The position numbers and the translations under genes were made by a program. Shown piece after piece: positions 36,992-44,915 of a stretch of DNA of 64,000 bases; within the stretch, counting starts at the first letter, position 1, and each line of letters starts with the position of its first letter. The notes under the pieces were generated by a model. That model had not been told where the DNA came from and did not search any database. It saw only the letters and a list, made by a program, of their open reading frames with translations. Origin of the DNA: Syntrophorhabdus sp. PtaB.Bin027 (GTDB taxonomy: Bacteria; Desulfobacterota; Syntrophorhabdia; Syntrophorhabdales; Syntrophorhabdaceae); NCBI GenBank assembly GCA_002067585.1, contig MVQO01000214.1, positions 1 through 64,000 of the forward strand, given 5' to 3'.

Positions 36992-37762
36992 ATGGCTTTC
37001 AATCACATCACTTTTGAAAAAAAGGGTAAAGTTGCAACAATCAGTCTAAATACACCACCATCAAATTGGCTTACAATCTCCATGATGAAGGAGATTAACG
37101 AAGTGCTTGACGACGTAAAAAAGGATGCTTCCATTCAGATGCTGATTTTTGATCATGCAGGCGAAAAAGCCTTCTGTGATGGAGTAGACGTGGCAGACCA
37201 CACCGAAGACAAAGTGGACGAAATGATCGATGTTTTCCACAGAATGTTCAGGCATCTTGCTGAAATGGACCTGACCACCGTGGCGCTTGTCAATGGACGA
37301 TCGCTAGGAGGGGGATGTGAACTTATGGCCTTCTGTGATATCGTAGTTGCTTCAGAAAAGGCAAGAATAGGTCAGCCAGAGATCGCTGTAGGTGTTTATC
37401 CTCCTGTGGCAGCCGCCTGGTTCCCCAAGATCATCGGTCTCCAGAAGACTTATGAACTGCTTTTGACAGGCAAGATAATCAGTGCGAAAGAGGCCCAGGC
37501 AATAGGGCTGGTCACAGCCGTGCTGCCTGTGGAAAACTTCAAGGCAGAAGTAGAAAAATATCTTGCAGACTTCCTGAACAAAAGCAGACCCGTAGCAATG
37601 TGGACGAAAAGAGCTATCAAAGCAGGCTTGAGTCTGGATTTTCTCCAAGCGCTGAAGGCATCCGAGATAATTTACAACAAGGGCTGCATGGCCACAGAAG
37701 ATGCCAAGGAAGGCATCAATGCATTTATGGAGAAACGCAAGGCAGTCTGGAAAGACAAGTAG
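36992..37762 (+). CDS. bamR: Cyclohexa-1,5-dienecarbonyl-CoA hydratase
   Basis: The 256-residue product is a crotonase/enoyl-CoA hydratase family member with the oxyanion pattern LVNGRSLGGGCELMAFCDIV and DHAGEKAFCDGVDVADH. It begins after AAGGAG and is followed 10 bases later by the M24 gene. Position after bamQ and bamA makes it the dienoyl-CoA hydratase Dch/BamR that acts first in the post-reduction steps. General enoyl-CoA hydratase activity is the only alternative. Confidence 0.85.
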   Translation: MAFNHITFEKKGKVATISLNTPPSNWLTISMMKEINEVLDDVKKDASIQMLIFDHAGEKAFCDGVDVADHTEDKVDEMIDVFHRMFRHLAEMDLTTVALVNGRSLGGGCELMAFCDIVVASEKARIGQPEIAVGVYPPVAAAWFPKIIGLQKTYELLLTGKIISAKEAQAIGLVTAVLPVENFKAEVEKYLADFLNKSRPVAMWTKRAIKAGLSLDFLQALKASEIIYNKGCMATEDAKEGINAFMEKRKAVWKDK

Positions 37763-37772
37763 GTTTCACACC

Positions 37773-38945
37773 ATGAAGTATGTCCCCCGGGAGGAAATAG
37801 AGTCACGGATAAGCAAGGTGAAAAAATTGATGGAGGAGGCCTCTCTTGATGGGGCCTTTTTCCATTATAAGATTGACTATTATTATTTGGCGGGTACCAT
37901 GCAAGACTCGCTACTTTTCATACCATCTGATGATGAGCCAATCCTTTTTGTAAAAAGAGAGATATCACGGGCGCGAAGGGAATCGCCCATCAAACAGATA
38001 ACTCCTTTTCGATCCATAAAAGAAATTTTTACCCACATCAAGCCCATGAAACGCGTCGGACTCCAACTCGACGTTATACCTTACAATGATGTTATCAGAG
38101 TAAAGGAGTATCTGGGTGACGCGGAAATGGTGAATGTTTCACCAATGATCCAGGAAATAAGGAAAGTAAAATCTCCTTTTGAGATTGGGCTCATGGAGAG
38201 GGCTGCAGAGATTTCAAAGAGAGTATATGAAAAAATACCTGAGCTTCTAAGAGAAGGTATGACAGAGATCGAGCTCGGCGGGATTCTTGAAGCCTACGCT
38301 AAAACACATGGGCACGAAGGGCTTCTCCGTGTTCGTTCTCTTAACTATGAAGCCTATACATGGCATATTTTAAGCGGCAGAACAGGAAGCATTGTAAGCC
38401 AGTCAGACTCTCCCATGGGTGGCTTGGGGCTTTCCCCGGCCTTTCCAGTTGGAGCAAGCATCAAAAAGATCAAGAAAAATGAACCGATCCTTGTGGATTT
38501 TGGCATAAGTTACCACGGGTATCACATGGACCAGACAAGGATGTATGCCATTGGCTCTATGCCTGACCTTTTCATTAAAGCCTATGAGGCATGCAAAGAG
38601 GTCCATTATCGGGTCCTCGACAAAATTATTGAAGGTGCTGTCAGCAAAGATATCTTTGAGTTTTCCAAGCAACTCGCGGAAAAAATGGGCTATGCCGAGT
38701 ATTACCTTGGCTATGGACATCACAAAGTTAGGTTTCTTGCTCATGGCATAGGCATTGAACTCGCTGAGTATCCTTATATTGCTGCCAATCATAATTATTC
38801 CATCAATGAGGGAACGGTCATGGCGATTGAGCCAAAGATGGTCTTTCCAAAAAAAGGTTCTTGTGGTATAGAAAATACTGTGCTTATTGAAAAAGGAAGT
38901 TATAGGGTCCTTACAAACACTGATGAGCATATCATTATTGTATGA
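37773..38945 (+). CDS. M24 family metallopeptidase-like (Xaa-Pro aminopeptidase/creatinase fold)
   Basis: The product of 390 residues has an N-terminal creatinase-like domain and a C-terminal pita-bread fold with all five metal ligands: two Asp in LVDFGISYHGYHMDQTRMY, His in FLAHGIGIELAE, Glu in MAIEPKMVF and Glu in CGIENTVLIE. It should be a two-metal aminopeptidase; its role beside aromatic catabolism genes is unclear. ATG 37773 is chosen because it lies after bamR's stop; no strong ribosome site is visible. Confidence 0.85.
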   Translation: MKYVPREEIESRISKVKKLMEEASLDGAFFHYKIDYYYLAGTMQDSLLFIPSDDEPILFVKREISRARRESPIKQITPFRSIKEIFTHIKPMKRVGLQLDVIPYNDVIRVKEYLGDAEMVNVSPMIQEIRKVKSPFEIGLMERAAEISKRVYEKIPELLREGMTEIELGGILEAYAKTHGHEGLLRVRSLNYEAYTWHILSGRTGSIVSQSDSPMGGLGLSPAFPVGASIKKIKKNEPILVDFGISYHGYHMDQTRMYAIGSMPDLFIKAYEACKEVHYRVLDKIIEGAVSKDIFEFSKQLAEKMGYAEYYLGYGHHKVRFLAHGIGIELAEYPYIAANHNYSINEGTVMAIEPKMVFPKKGSCGIENTVLIEKGSYRVLTNTDEHIIIV

Positions 38946-39742
38946 AGATTCTTTTTTCAACGGGCTGCCTTTACTACCTCCCCACCAAAGATGTGTTCCT
39001 CCTCGCCAAAGAAGCAGGTTTCGATGGTTGTGAACTGGTCATAGACAGGAGATTCAACGATAGTCGCTCCATCGATACAGCGTTGCAATGTCGCGAAATC
39101 CTTCCTATCCTTTCAATACATGCCCCTTTCATGAAGATGGCCACTTGGGGTAACCAAGTTTGCTCTTTGCAAAGATCCGTTGAGGTTGCCAAGACTCTTG
39201 ATGCTGAAATCGTCAATTTTCACCCCCCCAATTGGTTTTCCATGGAAGTTGCATTCTTCCGTTGGTTTAGAAGCGTTCAGGATTTTCAGTCAAAACTCGG
39301 CGCTGATAGAGTAATCCTTGCAATTGAGAATATGCCTCGCATAGGAAAAAGGGTTTTACTTGCACCTTACATTTTGAATAGCTTCAAAGATCTCATTGAG
39401 TTCGGTGTAAGCAAGAACCTCTACTTCACCTTTGATACTACTCATTTGGCCACCTTTGGTAATGATGTTATTGATGCTTTTCTCAAATTTTTTAAGACGA
39501 AAAGGCTCAAAAACATTCATATCAGTGACTTCGGTGATTACGAGAGCCACCTTTTTCTCGGTTGCGGAGAGTTGCCCATGGTCAAACTTCTCAATACTAT
39601 AGGAAGATTAGGTTACGAAGGGATGGTTACCCTCGAGATTTCACCGCATGAACTCCCTCGTACAAGAGAGTGGTTAGTTAGGATGCTTAAGTACCAAGTG
39701 GCATTTATGAGAAGGCATCTGAGGAAGGACTTCAATGGCTAA
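38942..39742 (+). CDS. TIM-barrel sugar phosphate isomerase/epimerase-like protein
   Basis: The 266-residue product is of the xylose isomerase-like/AP endonuclease 2 family: ILSIHAPF, EIVNFHPPNW, VILAIENMPRIG, YFTFDTTHLATFG, IHISDFG and VTLEISPHE give the usual His/Glu/Asp metal ligands. Its ATGA start overlaps the M24 stop by four bases and its end overlaps radA by eight bases, so it is translationally coupled on both sides. Substrate unknown. Confidence 0.82.
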   Translation: MKILFSTGCLYYLPTKDVFLLAKEAGFDGCELVIDRRFNDSRSIDTALQCREILPILSIHAPFMKMATWGNQVCSLQRSVEVAKTLDAEIVNFHPPNWFSMEVAFFRWFRSVQDFQSKLGADRVILAIENMPRIGKRVLLAPYILNSFKDLIEFGVSKNLYFTFDTTHLATFGNDVIDAFLKFFKTKRLKNIHISDFGDYESHLFLGCGELPMVKLLNTIGRLGYEGMVTLEISPHELPRTREWLVRMLKYQVAFMRRHLRKDFNG

Positions 39743-41069
39743 AAAGACAGTTTTTTCTTGTGAGGCCTGCGGACATGAAACCTTTAAGTGGATGGGTAAG
39801 TGTCCAAAATGCGGTGGTTGGGACACAATTAAAGAATTTCGTATTGAGAAGGAGGAACTATCACAGCAGGAAAAGCCGATTTTTGTTTCAGAGGAAGATC
39901 TTCCTGAGGAAAGAATAATTCTTGGAATAAACGAGATGGATAGGGTATTGGGAGGAGGGATTACGTGTGGTTCTTCCATTCTTCTTGGGGGAGATCCTGG
40001 AATTGGCAAGACAACCCTTTGTTTCGAGATAGCTTCGAAAATGGTGGAGCTTGGATTTGATGCGCTGTATGTATCTGGCGAAGAATCTCTCCGACAATTG
40101 TCTTCACGAAAAAAACGGTTGCACCTTAAGGGTTCCTTTCCAATACTTGCAACGAATCATGTTGAAGATATCCTGAGGGCAGTCAGCGATAAACATTACA
40201 AATTTGCAGTGATAGATTCCATCCAGTCAACATACAATTCGAGGCTTCCAATGCTTCCAGGAAGCGTCAGTCAGATCAAGGATGTCTCCACGCGGCTCAT
40301 AATGGAGATGAAGAGGTCTGAGACTGCCCACGTATTTATTGGCCATGTGACGAAAGAAGGAGCTATCGCAGGGCCTAAAATCCTTGAGCACATGGTCGAC
40401 ACTGTCCTGTATTTTGAAGGCGATAAGACGCTCCCCTATAGAATGCTGAGAGCCATTAAGAACCGTTATGGACCTATAGATGAAGTGGGAATATTCCAGA
40501 TGCGCACCGAAGGGCTCGTGAGCGTTGAAAATCCCTCTGAATTTTTTGTGGCAGATCGAGGCGATATCAGTTCAGGAAGCACTCTTTTCCCATACGTTAC
40601 TGGTTCTCGACCCATTGTTCTCGAGGTTCAGGCGATTACGCCAAAGACAACATTTTCGATGCCGAAACGGCTTTCCTTAGGTTATGACATTAATAGATTG
40701 TTTATCCTCATAGCAGTGCTTGAGAAGGTACTCGAAAAACCCTTCTTTGACAGAGATATATATATCAATGTAACAGGAGGGATGAAAGTTGCTGACCCAG
40801 CCATTGACCTTGCAGTGGCAGGATCAATTTTGTCAAGCTATAATGATATGAACATTGGAAAAGATACCGCACTGTTTGGTGAGATAGGACTAACAGGTGA
40901 AATCAGAAAGGTTATTAATATGGAGGCACGACTTAAAGAGTGTGAAAGGCTTGGTATCAAAAGGGTCTTATGTCCCCGGGGAGCAGAAAGAATCCCTGGA
41001 GTTGAAACAATTCCTTTAAAAACTATTCGGGATCTTCACAAGCAACTCGTTGAAAAAAACGATGCGTAA
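39735..41069 (+). CDS. radA: DNA repair protein RadA (Sms)
   Basis: The 444-residue product has the full RadA layout: zinc finger CEACGHETFKWMGKCPKC, Walker A LGGDPGIGKTTLCF, the RadA motif KNRYGPIDEVGIF and a Lon-like C-terminal domain (INVTGGMKVADPAIDLAVA). It is a branch-migration helicase used in recombination. It is at the end of the bam transcription unit by overlap, an odd place for a repair gene, and probably has a further promoter. Confidence 0.95.
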   Translation: MAKKTVFSCEACGHETFKWMGKCPKCGGWDTIKEFRIEKEELSQQEKPIFVSEEDLPEERIILGINEMDRVLGGGITCGSSILLGGDPGIGKTTLCFEIASKMVELGFDALYVSGEESLRQLSSRKKRLHLKGSFPILATNHVEDILRAVSDKHYKFAVIDSIQSTYNSRLPMLPGSVSQIKDVSTRLIMEMKRSETAHVFIGHVTKEGAIAGPKILEHMVDTVLYFEGDKTLPYRMLRAIKNRYGPIDEVGIFQMRTEGLVSVENPSEFFVADRGDISSGSTLFPYVTGSRPIVLEVQAITPKTTFSMPKRLSLGYDINRLFILIAVLEKVLEKPFFDRDIYINVTGGMKVADPAIDLAVAGSILSSYNDMNIGKDTALFGEIGLTGEIRKVINMEARLKECERLGIKRVLCPRGAERIPGVETIPLKTIRDLHKQLVEKNDA

Positions 41070-41109
41070 CCTGTTTGCAAAAAAGATTCTATAAAAATGA
41101 AGGAATAAA

Positions 41110-41532
41110 ATGAAGATCAATACGCAAATCAGGTATGGTGTCCGGGCTCTTTGTTATATCTCATTCAATTCAAATGGTAATCCTATTCAGGTTAAACACA
41201 TCTCAGAACATGAAGGGATTTCTCCACGTTACATAGAGCAAATCTTTCAAAAATTCAAGAAAGCAGGCATTGTTAAAAGCATCAGGGGGCCTTGTGGGGG
41301 TTACTACCTAGCCAAAGATCCAAGTGAAATCAGAATAGGCGATGTGATACGGGCAACTGAAGGGGGTGATTTTAAGCTTGTATTTTGCGATGGCCTGAAG
41401 AAGAATGCTGCGAAAACTTGTGAACGGCTCAATTACTGCATAGTGCAGGAGTCTTGGGAAGAGGGTTCACGCAAACTCATGGCATACTTTGACTCCATCA
41501 GCATAAATGATCTCTGCAAGAAACCAGAATAG
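41110..41532 (+). CDS. Rrf2 family transcriptional regulator
   Basis: The 140-residue product begins MKINTQIRYGVRALCYI and has the winged helix pattern ISEHEGISPRYIEQIFQKFKKAGIVKSIRGPCGGYYLA. Three cysteines follow the recognition wing (FCDG, KTCERLNYC), the usual site of an Fe-S cluster in IscR-type members, so it may sense Fe-S or redox state. It lies 40 bases after radA with AGGAATAAA ahead. Confidence 0.87.
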   Translation: MKINTQIRYGVRALCYISFNSNGNPIQVKHISEHEGISPRYIEQIFQKFKKAGIVKSIRGPCGGYYLAKDPSEIRIGDVIRATEGGDFKLVFCDGLKKNAAKTCERLNYCIVQESWEEGSRKLMAYFDSISINDLCKKPE

Positions 41533-41619
41533 GATCAAAAACAAAGCAAAAGGAACATGCTAAATAGGCTCGAGGCATGACCTATGATTTCCCTTTTCTC
41601 TTGGACCTTATACCTTGGT

Positions 41620-42066
41620 CTAAAAGGTTTTACTCTTGGGGCGAACTGTTAGCACGGGGCAGGGTGACTTCCTGACCACCTTTTCCGCAACACTTCCAAT
41701 GAGGATGTGTTCTATACCGCTCCGGCCATGAGTACCCATCACAACAAGATCAATGCCCTGTTGTTTAATGTAGTCAATGATTTCAACAGAGGTTACCCCG
41801 GTTTTAATTATTCTTTTAAAAGGAAAATCGAGTTTTTTAGTAATCTTGTCAAAATCCTTTCCTACCTCTCCTTCAATATTTCTTTCAATTGCCACTAGGT
41901 TTTCAGGGGTGAGGAAGGATTCGTAAGGGGTGAAATAGCTAAGGTTTGGTATGACATGAATCAGGTGGAGCTCTGAATCAAAACGTTTGGCAATAATTTC
42001 AGCATAAGAAAGTATTTCGTCTGTAAACTCTGAAAAATCAACAGGGCAGAGTATTTTCTTAAACAT
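41620..42066 (-). CDS. Universal stress protein (UspA family)
   Basis: The 148-residue product has a UspA fold with the ATP-binding pattern VMGTHGRSGIEHILIGSVAEKVVRKSPCPVLTVRP (written here in two parts: VMGTHGRSGIEHILIG and SVAEKVVRKSPCPV). Start is ATG 42066 behind AAGGAGGTTCTT. It converges with the Rrf2 gene and diverges from rpoD. Confidence 0.92.
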   Translation of the reverse strand: MFKKILCPVDFSEFTDEILSYAEIIAKRFDSELHLIHVIPNLSYFTPYESFLTPENLVAIERNIEGEVGKDFDKITKKLDFPFKRIIKTGVTSVEIIDYIKQQGIDLVVMGTHGRSGIEHILIGSVAEKVVRKSPCPVLTVRPKSKTF

Positions 42067-42152
42067 AAGAACCTCCTTGTAACATCTTATATTTCTTATA
42101 TGCCTTCTCCGAGTTCAAGTCAATCCATAAATATTTTATTCATTCGTGTTGC

Positions 42153-42182
42153 TTGACAAAATCCCCTTGCCATTGCTATACT
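42153..42182 (+). promoter_or_regulatory. Promoter upstream of rpoD
   Basis: TTGACA (42153-42158) and TATACT (42177-42182) are 18 bases apart. The predicted start near 42189 gives a leader of about 75 bases that contains a long hairpin. Confidence 0.78.
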
Positions 42183-42210
42183 TAATAGCAGTTGGATAAA
42201 GCATATCAAT

Positions 42211-42253
42211 AAATGTAAAAAATGCCCTTAGGAAAAGGGCATTTTTTACATTT
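42211..42253 (+). promoter_or_regulatory. 17-bp perfect hairpin in the rpoD leader, candidate attenuator
   Basis: The 17 bases at 42211-42227 pair without mismatch with 42237-42253; the loop is TTAGGAAAA. The right arm contains six T in a row after GGGCA, so it resembles a Rho-independent terminator placed between promoter and rpoD. The only ribosome-like GGGG (42255-42258) lies immediately downstream of the stem. Confidence 0.75.
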
Positions 42254-42264
42254 CGGGGTCATAA

Positions 42265-43779
42265 ATGAGCGTAAAAAATTTCACAGAAATAAAACACCTT
42301 GTGGACATGGGGATGGAAAAGGGTTACCTTACCCCAGACGAAATAAATGATGTTCTTCCTCAAAATCTTTTTTCTCCTGAGGACATAGAAGACATATTCG
42401 ATTTTCTCACAGAGTCAAACATCGATATTGTCGACACAATGAAGGAAAAGACTGAAGCCCCTGCAGAGGAAAGCCAAGAATGGGGAGAAAGCGAGCGATT
42501 CCCCTCCGAGAGAGCTGACAACATTATCTGGGCTTATTTAAAGGATATTGGTAGGGTGTCTCTTCTCACCTCTGATGAGGAGTTCATGATAGCAAAAAGA
42601 ATTGAAGAAGGAGAAAGGAAAACAAGAAATCTTCTCTTTGACCTGCCTTATGCGATCAGGGAACTCCAGGAGCTTGGGTCGCTCATTAAGAAAGAGTCTA
42701 TAAATATCATCGATGTGGTCAAGAATATCGATGAGATGAACTACACGAAAAAAGATGAGGAGAAATACAAGAAAAAAACCCTTTCTTTAATTAATACTAT
42801 CAAGTCTCAATTCGAAAAAAAACAAGAATTCCGCAAATCAGTTCCCAAGGGTGATGAAGCTGCCAAAAAACAAATTGAAAGAAAGATTAAAGGTACAGAT
42901 CAAAAGATCGAGGAATCCTTATCAAACCTTAACCTGAACAAGAAGGTTCTTGAAGAGATGATCAGGAGAATGACAAAGCAGGTTCGCTACCTTGACGATA
43001 AAGAGGCAAAGACGATAAGGAAAAGACTTAATGAAATCAGTGAAATTGAAAATAGCCTTAAGATAGTCAAGAACAGGCTTATTCAGGCGAATCTTCGCCT
43101 TGTTATCAATATCGCCAAGAAGTACCTTAACAGAGGGCTATCCTTTCTTGATTTAATACAGGAAGGCAACATGGGGCTTATGAAAGCTGCCGAGAAGTAT
43201 GATTACCAGAAAGGCTATAAATTTTCAACATACTCCACATGGTGGATCCGTCAGGCCATAACTCGTGCAATAGCAGATTATGCAAGGACGATTAGGGTGC
43301 CTGTCCACGTCCTTGAAACAATGAACAAGATCACGAAAGTAACTATATCCCTATATCAGGAATTGGGAAGAGAACCCAACCTTGAGGAGATATCCAATAA
43401 AGCAGGGCTCCCCCTGGAAAAAGTTCGTAAAATTATGAAGGTTTCCAATGAACCAATTTCAATTGAGACGCCTATTGGCGATGATGAGTCCAAACTTGGA
43501 GATTTTATCGCTGACCCAAAATCACCCTCACCCTTCATGGAGCTTGTTGGTATTTCCCTAAAGGAGGAGATTGACAAAGTCCTTTCCACGCTCACCCCAA
43601 GGGAGGAGAAGGTCATCAAGATGAGGCTTGGTATTGGAGAAAAGACTGATTACACCCTGGAGGAAGTGGGCGAGGTTTTTGGCCTCACAAGAGAGAGGAT
43701 TCGTCAGATTGAGGCGAAAGCACTCCGTAAGCTGAAACATCCATCTCGTAGAAAGAGGCTCGAGAGCTTTCTTGAATAA
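42265..43779 (+). CDS. rpoD: RNA polymerase primary sigma factor RpoD (sigma-70)
   Basis: The 504-residue product has region 1.1 ([20 protein letters not shown]), region 1.2 ([18 protein letters not shown]), region 2 ([37 protein letters not shown]), region 3 and region 4 ([20 protein letters not shown]). All housekeeping motifs are intact. The leader hairpin at 42211-42253 is unusual. The usual dnaG neighbour is missing upstream. Confidence 0.96.
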   Translation: MSVKNFTEIKHLVDMGMEKGYLTPDEINDVLPQNLFSPEDIEDIFDFLTESNIDIVDTMKEKTEAPAEESQEWGESERFPSERADNIIWAYLKDIGRVSLLTSDEEFMIAKRIEEGERKTRNLLFDLPYAIRELQELGSLIKKESINIIDVVKNIDEMNYTKKDEEKYKKKTLSLINTIKSQFEKKQEFRKSVPKGDEAAKKQIERKIKGTDQKIEESLSNLNLNKKVLEEMIRRMTKQVRYLDDKEAKTIRKRLNEISEIENSLKIVKNRLIQANLRLVINIAKKYLNRGLSFLDLIQEGNMGLMKAAEKYDYQKGYKFSTYSTWWIRQAITRAIADYARTIRVPVHVLETMNKITKVTISLYQELGREPNLEEISNKAGLPLEKVRKIMKVSNEPISIETPIGDDESKLGDFIADPKSPSPFMELVGISLKEEIDKVLSTLTPREEKVIKMRLGIGEKTDYTLEEVGEVFGLTRERIRQIEAKALRKLKHPSRRKRLESFLE

Positions 43780-43799
43780 ATAGGGTCGACATAGATAAT

Positions 43800-44570
43800 T
43801 TATTTACTGTCCGCACGATCTGGTTTTAATATTTTTTCGCGAAACTTAATAATCCGCTCTTCTGGTTTTATACCGGTGACTCTTATTTGCTGGACATTCT
43901 TGTCCATACGCTCAAAAACATCTTTCGGGAAAGGCTGTACGTTCAAGAAGGACCTATCAATACATTGTCTCGGTTTAAACTCCTGGAGAAAAAACTTATC
44001 AGATGCCCTCAGGTACTCGGCAACCTGGTATACATCTTCCTCGCGATGCAGGGATGGGACAACGGTCATCCTGAACTCATAATCCACATTTCCTTCCATG
44101 ATAAAGCGGATACTTTCCTCAATCTTTTTAATGTCAACCTTTGTTCCACACCACGTATCGTAGCGTTCAAGAGGCCCTTTAACATCCATAGCAATATAAT
44201 CAACGAGCCCTTCAGCTACAAGCCCTCTCAGAACTGAGGGAGAAGAGCCATTTGTGTCGAGTTTCACCTGTATGTCTTCTCGCTTAAGATAGCCGAGTAC
44301 GTTGTAGAGACCCATGTGAATGGTCGGTTCTCCGCCAGTGACAACCACTTTGTTCACCCACTGTTTATATTTCCTTAATGTGAGGATGATGTATTCTAGA
44401 TGAACGTCACTTAGGGTATCCCAGCGAAGAACAAGGTCGCTATTATGACAGAAAGGACACCTGAAGTTACAGCCTGCGAAGAAAATGACTGATGAAAGTT
44501 CTCCCTTCCAGTCAAGAAAGCTTGTCTCAATGAAACCCTTGATGGGGAACTTATGCATTCCTGAAGGCAT
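43800..44570 (-). CDS. nrdG: Anaerobic ribonucleotide reductase activating protein NrdG (radical SAM)
   Basis: The product of 256 residues begins IKGFIETSFLDWKGELSSVIFFAGCNFRCPFCHN; the CNFRCPFC is the radical SAM Cx3Cx2C. It activates NrdD by making the glycyl radical. ATG 44570 has GAGGTTTT ahead and overlaps the redoxin gene by 20 bases. It is the third gene of the nrdD operon. The longer length (others are 160-230 residues) fits the pyruvate-formate-lyase-activase-like group of NrdG. Confidence 0.9.
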   Translation of the reverse strand: MPSGMHKFPIKGFIETSFLDWKGELSSVIFFAGCNFRCPFCHNSDLVLRWDTLSDVHLEYIILTLRKYKQWVNKVVVTGGEPTIHMGLYNVLGYLKREDIQVKLDTNGSSPSVLRGLVAEGLVDYIAMDVKGPLERYDTWCGTKVDIKKIEESIRFIMEGNVDYEFRMTVVPSLHREEDVYQVAEYLRASDKFFLQEFKPRQCIDRSFLNVQPFPKDVFERMDKNVQQIRVTGIKPEERIIKFREKILKPDRADSK

Positions 44571-44814
44571 TCAAAACCTCATCAATTCGTGGTACACTGC
44601 CTCTCCATTCACCGATTCCATTCTCATCTTCATCTTCCACCAAAATGGTAGGGAGAGCCATAACGTGATAGAACGTAGCCTCCGCAAGGCCATCGGCTGT
44701 TTCCACATTATAATGTTGAACACCAATATTTTCCGCAGCAAGGTGCTCCCCAAGTTTTTTTGCCACTGGACACATTGGGCAATCATCCTTATAAAAGATT
44801 TTTACAATACCCAT
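44551..44814 (-). CDS. Thioredoxin/glutaredoxin-like redoxin in nrd operon
   Basis: The 87-residue product MGIVKIFYKDDCPMCPVAKKL has a CPMC active site, and VMALPTILVEDED with the cis-Pro. It lies between nrdD and nrdG on the same strand. The redoxin may reduce NrdD directly, as known for the class III subtypes that take electrons from thioredoxin/glutaredoxin rather than formate. ATG 44814 is chosen because GGGGTAAGC precedes it; the longer upstream start is less likely. Confidence 0.85.
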   Translation of the reverse strand: MGIVKIFYKDDCPMCPVAKKLGEHLAAENIGVQHYNVETADGLAEATFYHVMALPTILVEDEDENGIGEWRGSVPRIDEVLNAFRNA

Positions 44815-44915
44815 TTCGCTTACCCCTTCCCATAAAAACAATTTTAATTTTTAATGTTGGATTATAAGCTATGAGCCTAGAACTCAAAATTAATGATTCA
44901 AAATCCAATATTGTT

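Noticed and set aside
41620-42066. Universal stress gene as part of the rpoD transcription unit
   Set aside because: It is on the opposite strand and diverges from rpoD.
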